Assembly: GCA_903837305.1 (NCBI GenBank)
Contig: CAILUB010000031.1
Span: 1 to 15,815, forward strand
Source of the DNA: an uncultured Cytophagaceae bacterium
Lineage (GTDB): Bacteria > Bacteroidota > Bacteroidia > Cytophagales > Spirosomataceae
Length of the DNA: 15,815 bases
Direction of reading: 5' to 3'
Position 1 is the first letter of the stretch. Each line of letters begins with the position of its first letter. Positions 1 to 7,352 of this stretch are shown here, piece by piece. Below the pieces are notes generated by a model. The model saw only the letters and a list, made by a program, of their open reading frames with translations, was not told the DNA's origin and did not search any database. The translations under genes and the position numbers were made by a program.

Positions 1-2
1 GG

Positions 3-275
3 AAAAAAATTAAAGACTCGGTCTATGGCGAACTAGGAACCGAGCGCAGGGATGAGCTTGAAAGAGATTTCCAATCTTTCAAATTAGGGCTCATTTTGCG
101 ACAAGCTAGAGAGCAAAAAAATATGACTCAAGAACAATTAGGGACCATATTAAACAAAAAACGTTCCTACATTTCTAGAGTAGAAAACGATGGCAGCAAC
201 GTCACAATGAAGACGTTGTATGACATTGTGGAAAAGGGTTTAGGCGGGAAAGTGAAAATTTCTATCGAAATTTAA
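3..275 (+). CDS. HigA-like XRE-family antitoxin (3' part only)
   Basis: The frame is open from the left edge of the window and ends at TAA 273-275, giving 90 residues; the true start lies upstream. The product begins KKIKDSVYGELGTERRDELE and carries a helix-turn-helix of the Cro/C1 (XRE) type: residues NMTQEQLGTILNKKRSYISR form the two DNA-reading helices and are followed by the typical VEN segment and a TMKTLYDIVEKGLGGKVKI tail. This arrangement, with an N-terminal 'GTxxR(D/E)' stretch before the HTH, is the usual form of HigA-type antitoxins, which bind and neutralise a RelE/HigB-fold mRNA-cleaving toxin and repress their own operon. In this family the toxin gene normally lies immediately upstream, so it is expected just outside the window. 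The family call is good; the toxin partner is inferred and not seen. Confidence 0.82.
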   Translation, partial: KKIKDSVYGELGTERRDELERDFQSFKLGLILRQAREQKNMTQEQLGTILNKKRSYISRVENDGSNVTMKTLYDIVEKGLGGKVKISIEI

Positions 276-282
276 ACCCATT

Positions 283-1125
283 ATGATACACGAAATTGCT
301 ACCTGCCTCTGGTTTGATAAGAATGCAAAAGAGGCCGCTGAATTTTATCAAAGCACTTTTTCTGGCTTTGAGCCCCTTTCTGAAAACCCTATGGCGGTGA
401 ATAATTACCGTCTATTTGATAGACGTTTTATGCACCTGAATGGCGGACCAGGATACCCAATCAATCCATCCATTTCCTTCTTTTTAAATCTAGAAGATGA
501 GGAGGAAATCAAACGTGTTTGGGCGAAGTTAATTGATAATGGAAAGGTATTAATGGATCTAAATACCTATCCTTGGAGTCCTTTGTATGGCTGGTGCGCA
601 GATCAGTTTGGGGTGAATTGGCAAATCATGAAGAACCATGAATCACACGCAAAGCTGGCTCCTAATTTGATGTTTAATGGAGTGAATAATGGAAAGGCAG
701 GCGAAGCGATTGATTTCTACACGTCTCTTTTCCCTAACTCAGAAATACTGCACAAAGCGTTCTACGAAAAAGGAGAACTCGATACAGAAGGGAATGTAAA
801 ATATTCTCAATTTACCTTAAACAGCAAACCTTTCCATTTGATGGAGAGCTCGATGGAGCATCAGCACAACTTCAATGAAGGCGTTTCCATGATGGTGACG
901 GTCGATACCCAGGATGAAATTGACCACTTGTGGGATCATTTAGTCGATGGCGGTTCGCCGGGAAGATGTGGTTGGTTGAAAGATAAATATGGGGTTTCTT
1001 GGCAGATTGTCCCTTCGGTTTTGGGAAAATTAATGAGCAACCCAGAGACTGCACCTAAGGCGACTTATGCTTTTTTACAAATGTCGAAATTCATGATTGC
1101 GGATTTAGAGAAAGCCGTAAAATGA
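283..1125 (+). CDS. Two-domain PhnB-like VOC superfamily protein
   Basis: This 280-residue cytosolic protein consists of two copies of the 3-demethylubiquinone-9 3-methyltransferase/PhnB-like VOC domain. The first covers about residues 1-118 (IATCLWFDKNAKEAAEFY ... YGWCADQFGVNWQI) and the second about 125-255 (PNLMFNGVNNGKAGEAIDFY ... CGWLKDKYGVSWQIVP). Each half has the family's opening beta-strand plus 'A.dFY...F' helix and the closing 'D.(Y/F)GV.WQI' strand. No signal peptide or membrane segment is visible. VOC proteins of this subgroup are mostly uncharacterised; the name PhnB reflects homology only and no phosphonate genes are nearby. The ATG at 283 is 7 bases after the antitoxin stop, so the gene may be read from the toxin-antitoxin promoter, although the two proteins have no obvious functional link. 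A hairpin terminator follows directly. Confidence 0.85.
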   Translation: MIHEIATCLWFDKNAKEAAEFYQSTFSGFEPLSENPMAVNNYRLFDRRFMHLNGGPGYPINPSISFFLNLEDEEEIKRVWAKLIDNGKVLMDLNTYPWSPLYGWCADQFGVNWQIMKNHESHAKLAPNLMFNGVNNGKAGEAIDFYTSLFPNSEILHKAFYEKGELDTEGNVKYSQFTLNSKPFHLMESSMEHQHNFNEGVSMMVTVDTQDEIDHLWDHLVDGGSPGRCGWLKDKYGVSWQIVPSVLGKLMSNPETAPKATYAFLQMSKFMIADLEKAVK

Positions 1126-1127
1126 GA

Positions 1128-1156
1128 AAAAGGGGGTACTAACAGCGCCCCCTTTT
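1128..1156. terminator. Bidirectional hairpin terminator between convergent genes
   Basis: AAAAGGGGG (1128-1136) pairs with CCCCCTTTT (1148-1156) around an 11-base loop. The hairpin begins 2 bases after the VOC gene stop and ends 25 bases from the stop of the minus-strand lipoprotein gene. Because the arms themselves are A-rich and T-rich, a U-run follows the GC stem on both strands, so it can serve both transcription units. Confidence 0.75.
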
Positions 1157-1181
1157 CTAAACCCTTTTCAACAAAAATTTA

Positions 1182-1724
1182 CTATTTTTTTGCAGCGGCT
1201 GCCATAGCAGCTGCCTCCACAGCAATTACTTTAGTGTCATAGAAGTGAATTTCTTTCACTACTTTATCTCCATCCCATAAATGAACGATGTGAATAGGAA
1301 CTAAAATAGAATTACCTGAAGCCCGTCCTTTGGCGGTATAAATACCCCAAACATCCGTCCAAGTTTCCCCATTACCTAAAGTAACTGACATTACTCGCAA
1401 AGACGAAATTTTAATGTCAGCCCACATTTTATGCTGCCCTAAGAAAGTCTCCGTATAGGCTTTTTTTCCTTTGATATCTGCAGTTGTATCCTCCGGGAAA
1501 AATACCTCCACGTTATCCGCAATTTCAGGTGCATAATTCACAGAATCATTCGCTACATAAGCCTTTAAATGGTCTCTAATAGCTTGTGATTTTGCATCCG
1601 TAGAAGTCATCATTCCGCCTAAAGAATCCTTTGACGCCTCCGTAGAAGTGGCCGCTGAATCTTGCTTTTGTCCGCAAGAAAATAAGGCTGATGCTACAGC
1701 CATGATCATAATAATTTTTTTCAT
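1182..1724 (-). CDS. NTF2/SnoaL-like lipoprotein
   Basis: The 180-residue product starts with a lipoprotein signal peptide: MKK, a hydrophobic stretch IIMIMAVASA, then lipobox LFSC with the lipidated cysteine at residue 17. A Ser/Thr/Ala-rich linker (about 18-42) precedes a domain of about 125 residues that reads as an NTF2/SnoaL-type cone fold: an N-terminal helix (QAIRDHLKAYVANDS), a 'V.VFFPEDT..DIKGKKAY' segment, and C-terminal strands 'VPIHIVHLWDGDKVVKEIHFYDT'. In SnoaL-like families the 'H.W...G.I.....Y.D' pattern lines the cavity. Catalysis and ligand are unknown. It is the second gene of a minus-strand unit, 7 bases after the stop of the secreted protein at 1732-2505. A protein of the same size class, fold type and lipobox is encoded at 8855-9361, and both units share an upstream palindrome. 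The Ala/Lys-rich C-terminus (VEAAAMAAAAKK) is low complexity. Confidence 0.75.
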   Translation of the reverse strand: MKKIIMIMAVASALFSCGQKQDSAATSTEASKDSLGGMMTSTDAKSQAIRDHLKAYVANDSVNYAPEIADNVEVFFPEDTTADIKGKKAYTETFLGQHKMWADIKISSLRVMSVTLGNGETWTDVWGIYTAKGRASGNSILVPIHIVHLWDGDKVVKEIHFYDTKVIAVEAAAMAAAAKK

Positions 1725-1731
1725 ATTTTAT

Positions 1732-2505
1732 TTATTTAGTAGATAAAGCAATTTTAGTAATCATGGTTGCATTTAGGGCTCTTTTCACTGTTGCTTGCTT
1801 CCAAAATTCTTCAGGAGAAACCCCTAATGCTTTTGGAATTGCCTTGTAATAGCTGTCCATCATTTCATCTAATTTTGATAGTTTTTCAATGCTTTGAACG
1901 GTAGTGTAATTAAACTTCGCCTCGTCAGAAGCAGGATAAAGGTTCTTGTAGAAAGACCAGCCTGAGATATTCCCAGCAGCGACTCTTTCTTCATGTACCT
2001 TTAAAACTTTTTGCTCGAACGCTTCATAAGCTGCACCATCAGATACCTTCATCATATCGAAAATGATATAATGGTCTTTGTTTGTACCCGGGTTCGTTCC
2101 TGTAATTTTCTTACCGATCGAATGACGAAGAATCGTTTGGGTACTTGCTGTAGCGGCTGCTAGTTTCTTTAAACCTGGATCTGTTTTTAACAAACTGCCA
2201 AGTAATTCCATCGGGTAAAGATGTATTTTATCTAAATCGGGGCCCCAGTTAACGGTCATATAATCGAAGTCAATTCCCTCTGATTTGATGTTATTGTAGG
2301 GAACATACATGGCCCATCCACCTATCAGACCGGCCGCTTTGCGTGCCTCGTGGATGGGAATATATTGCTTTTCAATGGCGATGGCATCGTCCATCGTTTT
2401 ACCTGGTTGTAATTTGTGATACGCTACCATCGTGTAACGCGTTTGCGCGAAGGCCGCTGCAGATACTAGCAGGACCAGAGTTAAGGAGGTAATTAGTTTT
2501 TTCAT
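1732..2505 (-). CDS. Secreted protein with an internal tandem duplication, function unknown
   Basis: The 257-residue product has a clear type I signal peptide (MKKLITSLTLVLLVSAAAFA|Q, cleavage after residue 20). I do not recognise a named family. The mature part is built from two related halves: residues 51-67 (IHEARKAAGLIGGWAMY) match 170-186 (VHEERVAAGNISGWSFY) at 10 of 17 positions. Each block follows a 'YxxxxFxK'-like strand/helix and precedes a 'DFDYMTVNW' or 'KFNYTTVQS' strand. The pattern of strand, helix, 'G(W)..Y' strand and 'F.Y.TV' strand is compatible with a duplicated dimeric alpha-beta barrel (ferredoxin-like) fold, which is an inference from pattern only. It is the first gene of the unit with the lipoprotein 1182-1724. 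No canonical TAnnTTTG promoter lies in its upstream region, but a 25-bp palindrome sits 72 bases before the ATG. Confidence 0.7.
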   Translation of the reverse strand: MKKLITSLTLVLLVSAAAFAQTRYTMVAYHKLQPGKTMDDAIAIEKQYIPIHEARKAAGLIGGWAMYVPYNNIKSEGIDFDYMTVNWGPDLDKIHLYPMELLGSLLKTDPGLKKLAAATASTQTILRHSIGKKITGTNPGTNKDHYIIFDMMKVSDGAAYEAFEQKVLKVHEERVAAGNISGWSFYKNLYPASDEAKFNYTTVQSIEKLSKLDEMMDSYYKAIPKALGVSPEEFWKQATVKRALNATMITKIALSTK

Positions 2506-2577
2506 TTCGATTAAGGTTAAATATTTCCTAAACCTAGAAACATTGACTTTAAAAGAAAATTTTAGACAATTTGAAGA

Positions 2578-2602
2578 TGTTCCAAAATCCGAAATGGGAA
2601 CA
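2578..2602. promoter_or_regulatory. 25-bp palindromic site, copy 1 (TGTTCC-N13-GGAACA)
   Basis: The site has arms TGTTCC (2578-2583) and GGAACA (2597-2602) with a central AAAATCCGAAATG. It matches the site at 8750-8774 at 22 of 25 positions, while the flanking bases do not match, so the conserved unit is exactly the palindrome. It lies 72 bases upstream of the ATG of the secreted protein gene (2505, minus strand) and 7 bases after the stop of the cytochrome gene. It is most simply a binding site for a dimeric transcription factor acting on the 2505-1182 unit. A terminator role is unlikely because no U-run follows on the minus strand. The rest of the 104-base gap 2506-2609 holds nothing else I can name. 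Confidence 0.6.
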
Positions 2603-2609
2603 AATTACC

Positions 2610-3602
2610 TTATTGTGGTAAAGAGGCAATCCAAGAACGCACTAATTCAACCCCCTCGTGATGAGTGAGTTGCCGGCCTAATTCCGGCATCATGACGCCT
2701 GGGTCGCGTGAAGCCATGCGGTAATGTAAAATACTCTGTTCTGGTTTGCCGGGGACTATGTCATAACTCAAATTTCCAGACCCTCTACCTGCCGCCACCG
2801 GTGCTTTGAAGTAACCATACGCCGTGCGATCTTTAGAATCCCATGTTAGATAAAGACCAGATGAACGAGCGGGACCCGTCGGATTATGGCAATGTGCACA
2901 GTTAATATCGAGGTAGGCTTTTACGCGATCATCGAGGGAAGCGGATGTGTTTGAGTAGTTCACAAGGGCGGGAATGTGATCTTTAGGTAAGCCTTTCAGA
3001 AGACCAGCTGTTTCCCATTTTTGCAATTGATGACCATCGTTTAACTGTCTGACGGATGGGCCAATGGGCGTCATTTCACCTGATCTCTCGTGACAACCCT
3101 TGCACTGGTTCATGTTAGGTACCTGGTATTCGAAAGATTGCTTTTTGCCGGCAGCATCTATCCAAGAAACCTGGTCGCTACCCCCTGCTACTTCGAGAAC
3201 CGCATCCGTTTGTTCTTTGTTCCAAATATAGGGCAGAGCCACCCAGCCTTTGGCTTCGTGTAATAAAACGCGCGTTTCCATGAGGCGACGCCCTTTCTTC
3301 GGGTTTCGTTCATCAATAGGATAATAGAAGGTTTTTACGATGGCGGTACCTACGGGAAATTGTAAAACAGAGTCTGGATTAAAGGCGACTGATTGCCCTT
3401 CAGGAAGCCTTACAAAACGAAGCTTAGAGGCATAGTCTGAGAAAAGAGGCGAGTTTAACGTGTAAAGAACGACTCCATCCGACGGAATTTGCTCCTTTAG
3501 GGTTCCTTTGAAAAAACAGTAATCAGATAGGTTTTCCTTGTAATCTGCATCCGCTGAAACGAGGCCAATAAACGCTAACAACAAAAGGCAGAAAATACGC
3601 AT
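2610..3602 (-). CDS. SO2930-family dihaem c-type cytochrome
   Basis: The 330-residue product has a signal peptide (MRIFCLLLLAFIGLVSADA) and two c-type haem attachment sites, CKGCH (167-171) and CAHCH (235-239), so it is exported and matured outside the cytoplasm. A 150-residue N-terminal beta-rich part (YTLNSPLFSDYASKLRFV, FPVGTAIVKTFYYP, 'WVALPYIWN') precedes the haem domain; this part is typical of the 'SO2930 family dihaem c-type cytochrome' group, as is the C-terminal 'PG(K)PEQSILHYRMAS...VMMPELGR' segment, whose Met304/305 may be an axial ligand. The redox partner and reaction are unknown for the family. The ATG overlaps the upstream beta-helix gene stop by one base (TAATG at 3600-3604), so the two are translationally coupled. 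That agrees with the family's habit of sitting beside a parallel beta-helix protein (SO2929/SO2930-type pair, from memory). Confidence 0.85.
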   Translation of the reverse strand: MRIFCLLLLAFIGLVSADADYKENLSDYCFFKGTLKEQIPSDGVVLYTLNSPLFSDYASKLRFVRLPEGQSVAFNPDSVLQFPVGTAIVKTFYYPIDERNPKKGRRLMETRVLLHEAKGWVALPYIWNKEQTDAVLEVAGGSDQVSWIDAAGKKQSFEYQVPNMNQCKGCHERSGEMTPIGPSVRQLNDGHQLQKWETAGLLKGLPKDHIPALVNYSNTSASLDDRVKAYLDINCAHCHNPTGPARSSGLYLTWDSKDRTAYGYFKAPVAAGRGSGNLSYDIVPGKPEQSILHYRMASRDPGVMMPELGRQLTHHEGVELVRSWIASLPQ

Positions 3603-4798
3603 TAGAAGGTGGTAGTTTTTACATATTCAAAATCACAATCAAACAAATCTTTTCCTTGCTTTAAGCCTTTAAAATTATTCCCCGCATCTAGAAAAGCCGT
3701 GCTTTGGTTCACATTGTCACGTACACAAATGGAATAATGAAGGGGGTATTTTCCATCGGGACCTATTTTCGCGGGATTTAAAATTCCATCATACACAACC
3801 GCGGGTACCTGGCGTCCAAAACGTAAAACGAATCGGTACATTTTACCAAAACGGCTATCCATAGGCACTCGCCTTGGCTTACGCTCGAAGGTATTATGGT
3901 GAACAGCAACGGTTGTCGGATAGGGATCGTATTCCTTATCTTTTATGGCATTCTCTGTCATAAAATAAGAAATAATGGCAACTCCGATCGTGGCATGATT
4001 GATAATTTGGTTTTCGAATAACTCCACATTACTGGTTGCCAAAACCATCATTCCTGTTCCTTTAGGGACATTCCCCACAATGTTTCCTTTAGGGGCGAAA
4101 TTCTTTAAATTATTATCTTGTACGAGGTTGTGGTGGACACGAACGTGTCCGCCCTTTTTTTGGACTAAATCGGGTAAATCAAAAACCAAAATTCCCCCTG
4201 TATTCCCAATCGCTTTGTTATTGTAGACGTCTGCATACAAAGAATTTTCGATTTCAATCCCGGCCACGTTTTGGTAGGCTGCTGAATTTCGAACGATAAT
4301 GTGTTTTGATTGACCTACATAAATGCCCGCATCGGAAGCACCAATCGCAATACATGAATCGATTAACACATTCTCGCACAAGACCGGATAGAGCCCATAG
4401 GAGCCATTAGTGGATTTCGGTCCACCTGTCCAGGCAGTCTTTACGCGGCGAAAAGTAATGCCCTTCACCTGCATGGTCTTAATTAAATCTCCCTTAGAGT
4501 CCTCCGTCGTCATATCTTCTATAACGATGTTTTCACAATTAGAAACCTTTATACCTTCAGCCCCTTGGGTTTGCCCCTTAAAGCTTAAAATCGTTTTATC
4601 CATCCCCTTGCCACGCAAGGTAATGTTCTTTTTACCCTCCAAAGACAAACTTTTCGTCAAGGAAAACCGGCCTGCCTCGATCTCAATCGTGGCACCATCT
4701 TCCGCTAAAATCAGGCGTTTCTGTAAATTTTTCTCAAAATCCGCTTGACTAAAAGCGCTGAGGCTCACAAGGCTGAGCAGGAATATCATTTGTTTCAT
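3602..4798 (-). CDS. Secreted parallel beta-helix repeat protein, partner of the dihaem cytochrome
   Basis: The 398-residue product has a signal peptide (MKQMIFLLSLVSLSAFSQA) and then a run of right-handed parallel beta-helix turns from about residue 30 to 300. Recurring patterns are 'kNITLRGKG', 'ENIVIEDMTTED', 'KGITFRRVKT', 'ENVLIDSCIAIGASDAGIYVGQSKHIIVRNS', 'GIEIENSLYADVYNNKAIGNTGGILV' and 'VRVHHNLVQDNN', the NosD/pectate-lyase style coil with Asn ladders. Helix proteins of this type are carbohydrate-active or cell-surface binding proteins, but no lyase catalytic set can be assigned here. The C-terminal 100 residues lie outside the helix and include 'VPAVVYDGILNPAKIGPDGKYPLHYSICVRDN', a region characteristic of the family found next to SO2930-type cytochromes. 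It is the first gene of the coupled minus-strand pair and is divergent from the sialidase-like gene across a 68-base gap that shows no clear promoter box. Confidence 0.82.
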   Translation of the reverse strand: MKQMIFLLSLVSLSAFSQADFEKNLQKRLILAEDGATIEIEAGRFSLTKSLSLEGKKNITLRGKGMDKTILSFKGQTQGAEGIKVSNCENIVIEDMTTEDSKGDLIKTMQVKGITFRRVKTAWTGGPKSTNGSYGLYPVLCENVLIDSCIAIGASDAGIYVGQSKHIIVRNSAAYQNVAGIEIENSLYADVYNNKAIGNTGGILVFDLPDLVQKKGGHVRVHHNLVQDNNLKNFAPKGNIVGNVPKGTGMMVLATSNVELFENQIINHATIGVAIISYFMTENAIKDKEYDPYPTTVAVHHNTFERKPRRVPMDSRFGKMYRFVLRFGRQVPAVVYDGILNPAKIGPDGKYPLHYSICVRDNVNQSTAFLDAGNNFKGLKQGKDLFDCDFEYVKTTTF

Positions 4799-4866
4799 GA
4801 AATAGGATTAAGGCATTCGAAATTAGGAATAATTTCATAATATTACTGCTAACAACCTATTTACCT

Positions 4867-5856
4867 ATGAAATTCATTACCCTAAGCTTACTTTGCGCTT
4901 GGACCTTTTGTGCCTCTGCCCAAATTGAAAAAGCCGCATTCATCTACGAAAATGCCCCATACCCTTCCTGTCACGCCTCTACCATTGAAGAAACCCCTTC
5001 CGGTTTAGTCGGTGCTTGGTTTGGAGGTAAGCATGAAAAGAATCCTGATGTGGGGATTTGGTTTAGTCATTATGTCAATGGAAAATGGGAAACACCGGTT
5101 GAAATAGCGAATGGAATTCAATCAGATGGAAAGCGTTACCCACTTTGGAACCCCGTATTATACCAAGTTCCGGGGAAAGAATTAATCCTTTTCTATAAAG
5201 ACGGTCCAGCACCTGACGAATGGTGGGGCATGCTGAAAAGATCCTTCGATGGAGGAAAAACGTGGTCTAAGGCCGAAAGACTCCCTAAAGACATCTACGG
5301 GCCTATTAAAAATAAGGCTGTTCTCTTAAAAGACGGCACCCTATTATGCCCATCCAGTTCCGAAGATGACGACTGGAAATTGCACATGGAATTCACCCGC
5401 GACTTAGGCAAAACCTGGTCAAGAACGGGTCCATTGAACGATGGTGTGACGACTTCAGCCATCCAGCCCAGTGTTTTATTTCTGCCAGACGGACGATTAC
5501 AACTTGTTTGCCGGTCTGAAAATGGCTTCATTTTACAAGCATTTTCGTCCGATCAAGGACAGTCCTGGACTGCGCTAGAACCCTCTAACTTAGTGAATCC
5601 TAATTCTGGAATCGACGCGGTGACACTGAAAGACGGCCGCCACGTCATCGTCTATAATCCAGTAAAAAAAGGCCGATCGCCCATCAGCGTAGCCATTTCT
5701 AGCGATGGAAAAACCTGGAAAGATGTCGCTACCTTAGAGAATGAGCCCGGAGAAGAATTCTCTTATCCCGCAGTTATCCAGACAAGCGATGGCAAAGTCC
5801 ATATCACCTATACCTGGAAGCGCAAAAGAATTAAGCACGTCATTCTCTCGCTCTAA
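4867..5856 (+). CDS. Secreted sialidase-like (BNR/Asp-box) protein
   Basis: The 329-residue product has a signal peptide (MKFITLSLLCAWTFCASA|Q) followed by a six-bladed beta-propeller of the BNR_2 sialidase-like group. Asp-boxes are visible at 126-133 (SFDGGKTW), 177-184 (TRDLGKTW), 227-234 (SSDQGQSW) and, shortened, 278-284 (SSDGKTW). Family landmarks include 'YPSCHAST' near 32-39, 'YPLWNPVLY' at 91-99, 'GPIKNKAVLL', 'GTLLCPSSSE', 'IQPSVLFLPDGRLQLVCRS', 'NPNSGIDAV' and the end 'FSYPAVIQTSDGKVHITYTWKRKRIKHV'. Classical GH33 sialidases carry an (F/Y)RIP motif whose Arg belongs to the substrate-binding triad; here the equivalent position reads YPSC, so true sialidase activity is doubtful. It starts a three-gene overlapping operon with a symporter and a NanA-family aldolase, suggesting release of a sugar acid that is then imported and split. 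Catalytic substrate is inferred, not shown. Confidence 0.8.
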   Translation: MKFITLSLLCAWTFCASAQIEKAAFIYENAPYPSCHASTIEETPSGLVGAWFGGKHEKNPDVGIWFSHYVNGKWETPVEIANGIQSDGKRYPLWNPVLYQVPGKELILFYKDGPAPDEWWGMLKRSFDGGKTWSKAERLPKDIYGPIKNKAVLLKDGTLLCPSSSEDDDWKLHMEFTRDLGKTWSRTGPLNDGVTTSAIQPSVLFLPDGRLQLVCRSENGFILQAFSSDQGQSWTALEPSNLVNPNSGIDAVTLKDGRHVIVYNPVKKGRSPISVAISSDGKTWKDVATLENEPGEEFSYPAVIQTSDGKVHITYTWKRKRIKHVILSL

Positions 5857-7352
5857 TGGCATTACTCGACCTGTTATTGATTCTTTTTTACCTACTCGCC
5901 ATGGTAGGAATAGGGATTTTTTTTTCACGCAAAAATAAGAGTTCTGAGCAATTCACTACCGCCTCCGGATCTATCCCCGGCTGGGCTTTAGGGCTGAGTT
6001 TTTATGCGACCTTTTTAAGTGCGATTACTTTTTTAGGAGATCCGGGGAAGTCTTTTGGGGCGAATTGGAATCCCTTTGTTTTCAGCCTTTCTATTCCGCT
6101 CGCTGCCATTGTAGCGACGAAGTGGTTCGTGCCCTTTTATCGAGAGAGTGGAGAAATTAGCGCATACACCCACCTAGAAAAACGATTCGGAAATTGGGCC
6201 AGAACTTATGCAATGGTTTGCTTCATCCTTACGCAATTAGCCCGAATGGGGACGATATTTTATGGTATTGCGTTGACTCTAAATGCATTGACTGGCATCG
6301 ATATGCGCTTGATAATTCTGGTGGCTGGGCTTTGCATTATTCTTTATACCGTGTTAGGCGGGATGGAGGCGGTGATCTGGACCGAGGTTATTCAGGCAAT
6401 ATTAAAGACTTTAGGGGCAGGAATGATCCTGTATTTAATCACCTTGCAAACTCCCATTAGTCGCATTATAGAGACGGGTATGTTGAAAGATAAATTCAGC
6501 CTGGGAACCTTCGATTTAGACTTTCAGACGAGCTCCTTTTGGGTGATTTTAGCCTATGGATTTTTTATTAATCTGACCAATTTTGGGATTGACCAAAACT
6601 ACATCCAGCGCTACCATACTGCTCAAAATCCTCGTGATGCCGCAAAAAGTATTTGGCTCTGCGTCCTGTATTATGTCCCCGTATCCTTCCTGTTTTTCTT
6701 CATCGGAACTGCCCTTTATAGCTTTTATGCGGATAACCCAGCACTCATATTAGAACTCAAACAACAGGTTGCTGTTGAAAAAAACATTCCCCTAACTGCA
6801 CTTAAAGCAAGTGACTATGGCGACCGCGTGCTCCCCTTTTTCATGAAAACCCAAATCCCCACCGGATTCCTCGGACTACTTATTGCCGCACTTTTATCCG
6901 CGGGAATGAGTACCATGAGTAGCGGGATGAATAGTTCGGCAACCGTGTTTTTGAAAGACATTTATTTGCGCTACATCGATCCTGCGGCAGACTCGAAAAA
7001 ACAGTTTCGACTGTTACTAATTGCCACGACTTGCATGGGAGGGTTAGGCATCGTTTTCGGGATAAGTATGATCGGCGTAAAAAGCCTGTTGGATGTCTGG
7101 TGGAAGCTTTCTGGAATCTTTGCTGGAGGTATGCTGGGGATCTTCTTACTCGGATTCATAGCCAAAAAGGTGAACAATTTCGAGGCTAAAATGGCGGCCG
7201 CTTTAGGCTTACTGCTCATTGCTTTGATGTCGTTCAAGGATTCATTACCGGAAGCCTTTCAGATCCCATTAGACAGCAAAATGACGGTGGTGGTGGGAAC
7301 CTTAAGTATCGTAGGAATTGGAATTATACTTCATAAAATCCGATCAAAATGA
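5856..7352 (+). CDS. Sodium:solute symporter (SSS family)
   Basis: The 498-residue integral membrane protein has about 13 hydrophobic segments and no cytoplasmic domain, the usual size of an SSS (SLC5-like) transporter. Family signatures are the N-terminal LeuT-fold start 'GWALGLSFYATFLSAITFLGDPG' (TM1-2), 'YTVLGGMEAVIWTEVIQ' at about 164-180 (the SSS core motif), and 'LLSAGMSTMSSGMNSSATVFLKDIY' near 345-370, where small and hydroxyl residues form the sodium site. It imports a solute together with sodium across the inner membrane. ATG overlaps the stop of the sialidase-like gene by one base (TAATG, 5854-5858), and its own stop overlaps the aldolase start (ATGA, 7349-7352). This tight coupling implies that the solute is the substrate of the neighbours, plausibly a sialic-acid-like or other 2-keto-3-deoxy sugar acid. 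Sialic acid transporters of the SSS type are known, but the sequence alone does not fix the substrate. Confidence 0.88.
   Translation: MALLDLLLILFYLLAMVGIGIFFSRKNKSSEQFTTASGSIPGWALGLSFYATFLSAITFLGDPGKSFGANWNPFVFSLSIPLAAIVATKWFVPFYRESGEISAYTHLEKRFGNWARTYAMVCFILTQLARMGTIFYGIALTLNALTGIDMRLIILVAGLCIILYTVLGGMEAVIWTEVIQAILKTLGAGMILYLITLQTPISRIIETGMLKDKFSLGTFDLDFQTSSFWVILAYGFFINLTNFGIDQNYIQRYHTAQNPRDAAKSIWLCVLYYVPVSFLFFFIGTALYSFYADNPALILELKQQVAVEKNIPLTALKASDYGDRVLPFFMKTQIPTGFLGLLIAALLSAGMSTMSSGMNSSATVFLKDIYLRYIDPAADSKKQFRLLLIATTCMGGLGIVFGISMIGVKSLLDVWWKLSGIFAGGMLGIFLLGFIAKKVNNFEAKMAAALGLLLIALMSFKDSLPEAFQIPLDSKMTVVVGTLSIVGIGIILHKIRSK

Noticed and set aside
2578..2602. The palindrome as terminator of the dihaem cytochrome gene
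   Set aside because: No T-run follows on the minus strand, and the sister copy lies between divergent genes where no terminator is needed.
4410..4748. 112-codon open frame antisense to the beta-helix gene
   Set aside because: The opposite strand carries a signal peptide and regular helix repeats; the antisense product has no recognisable features.
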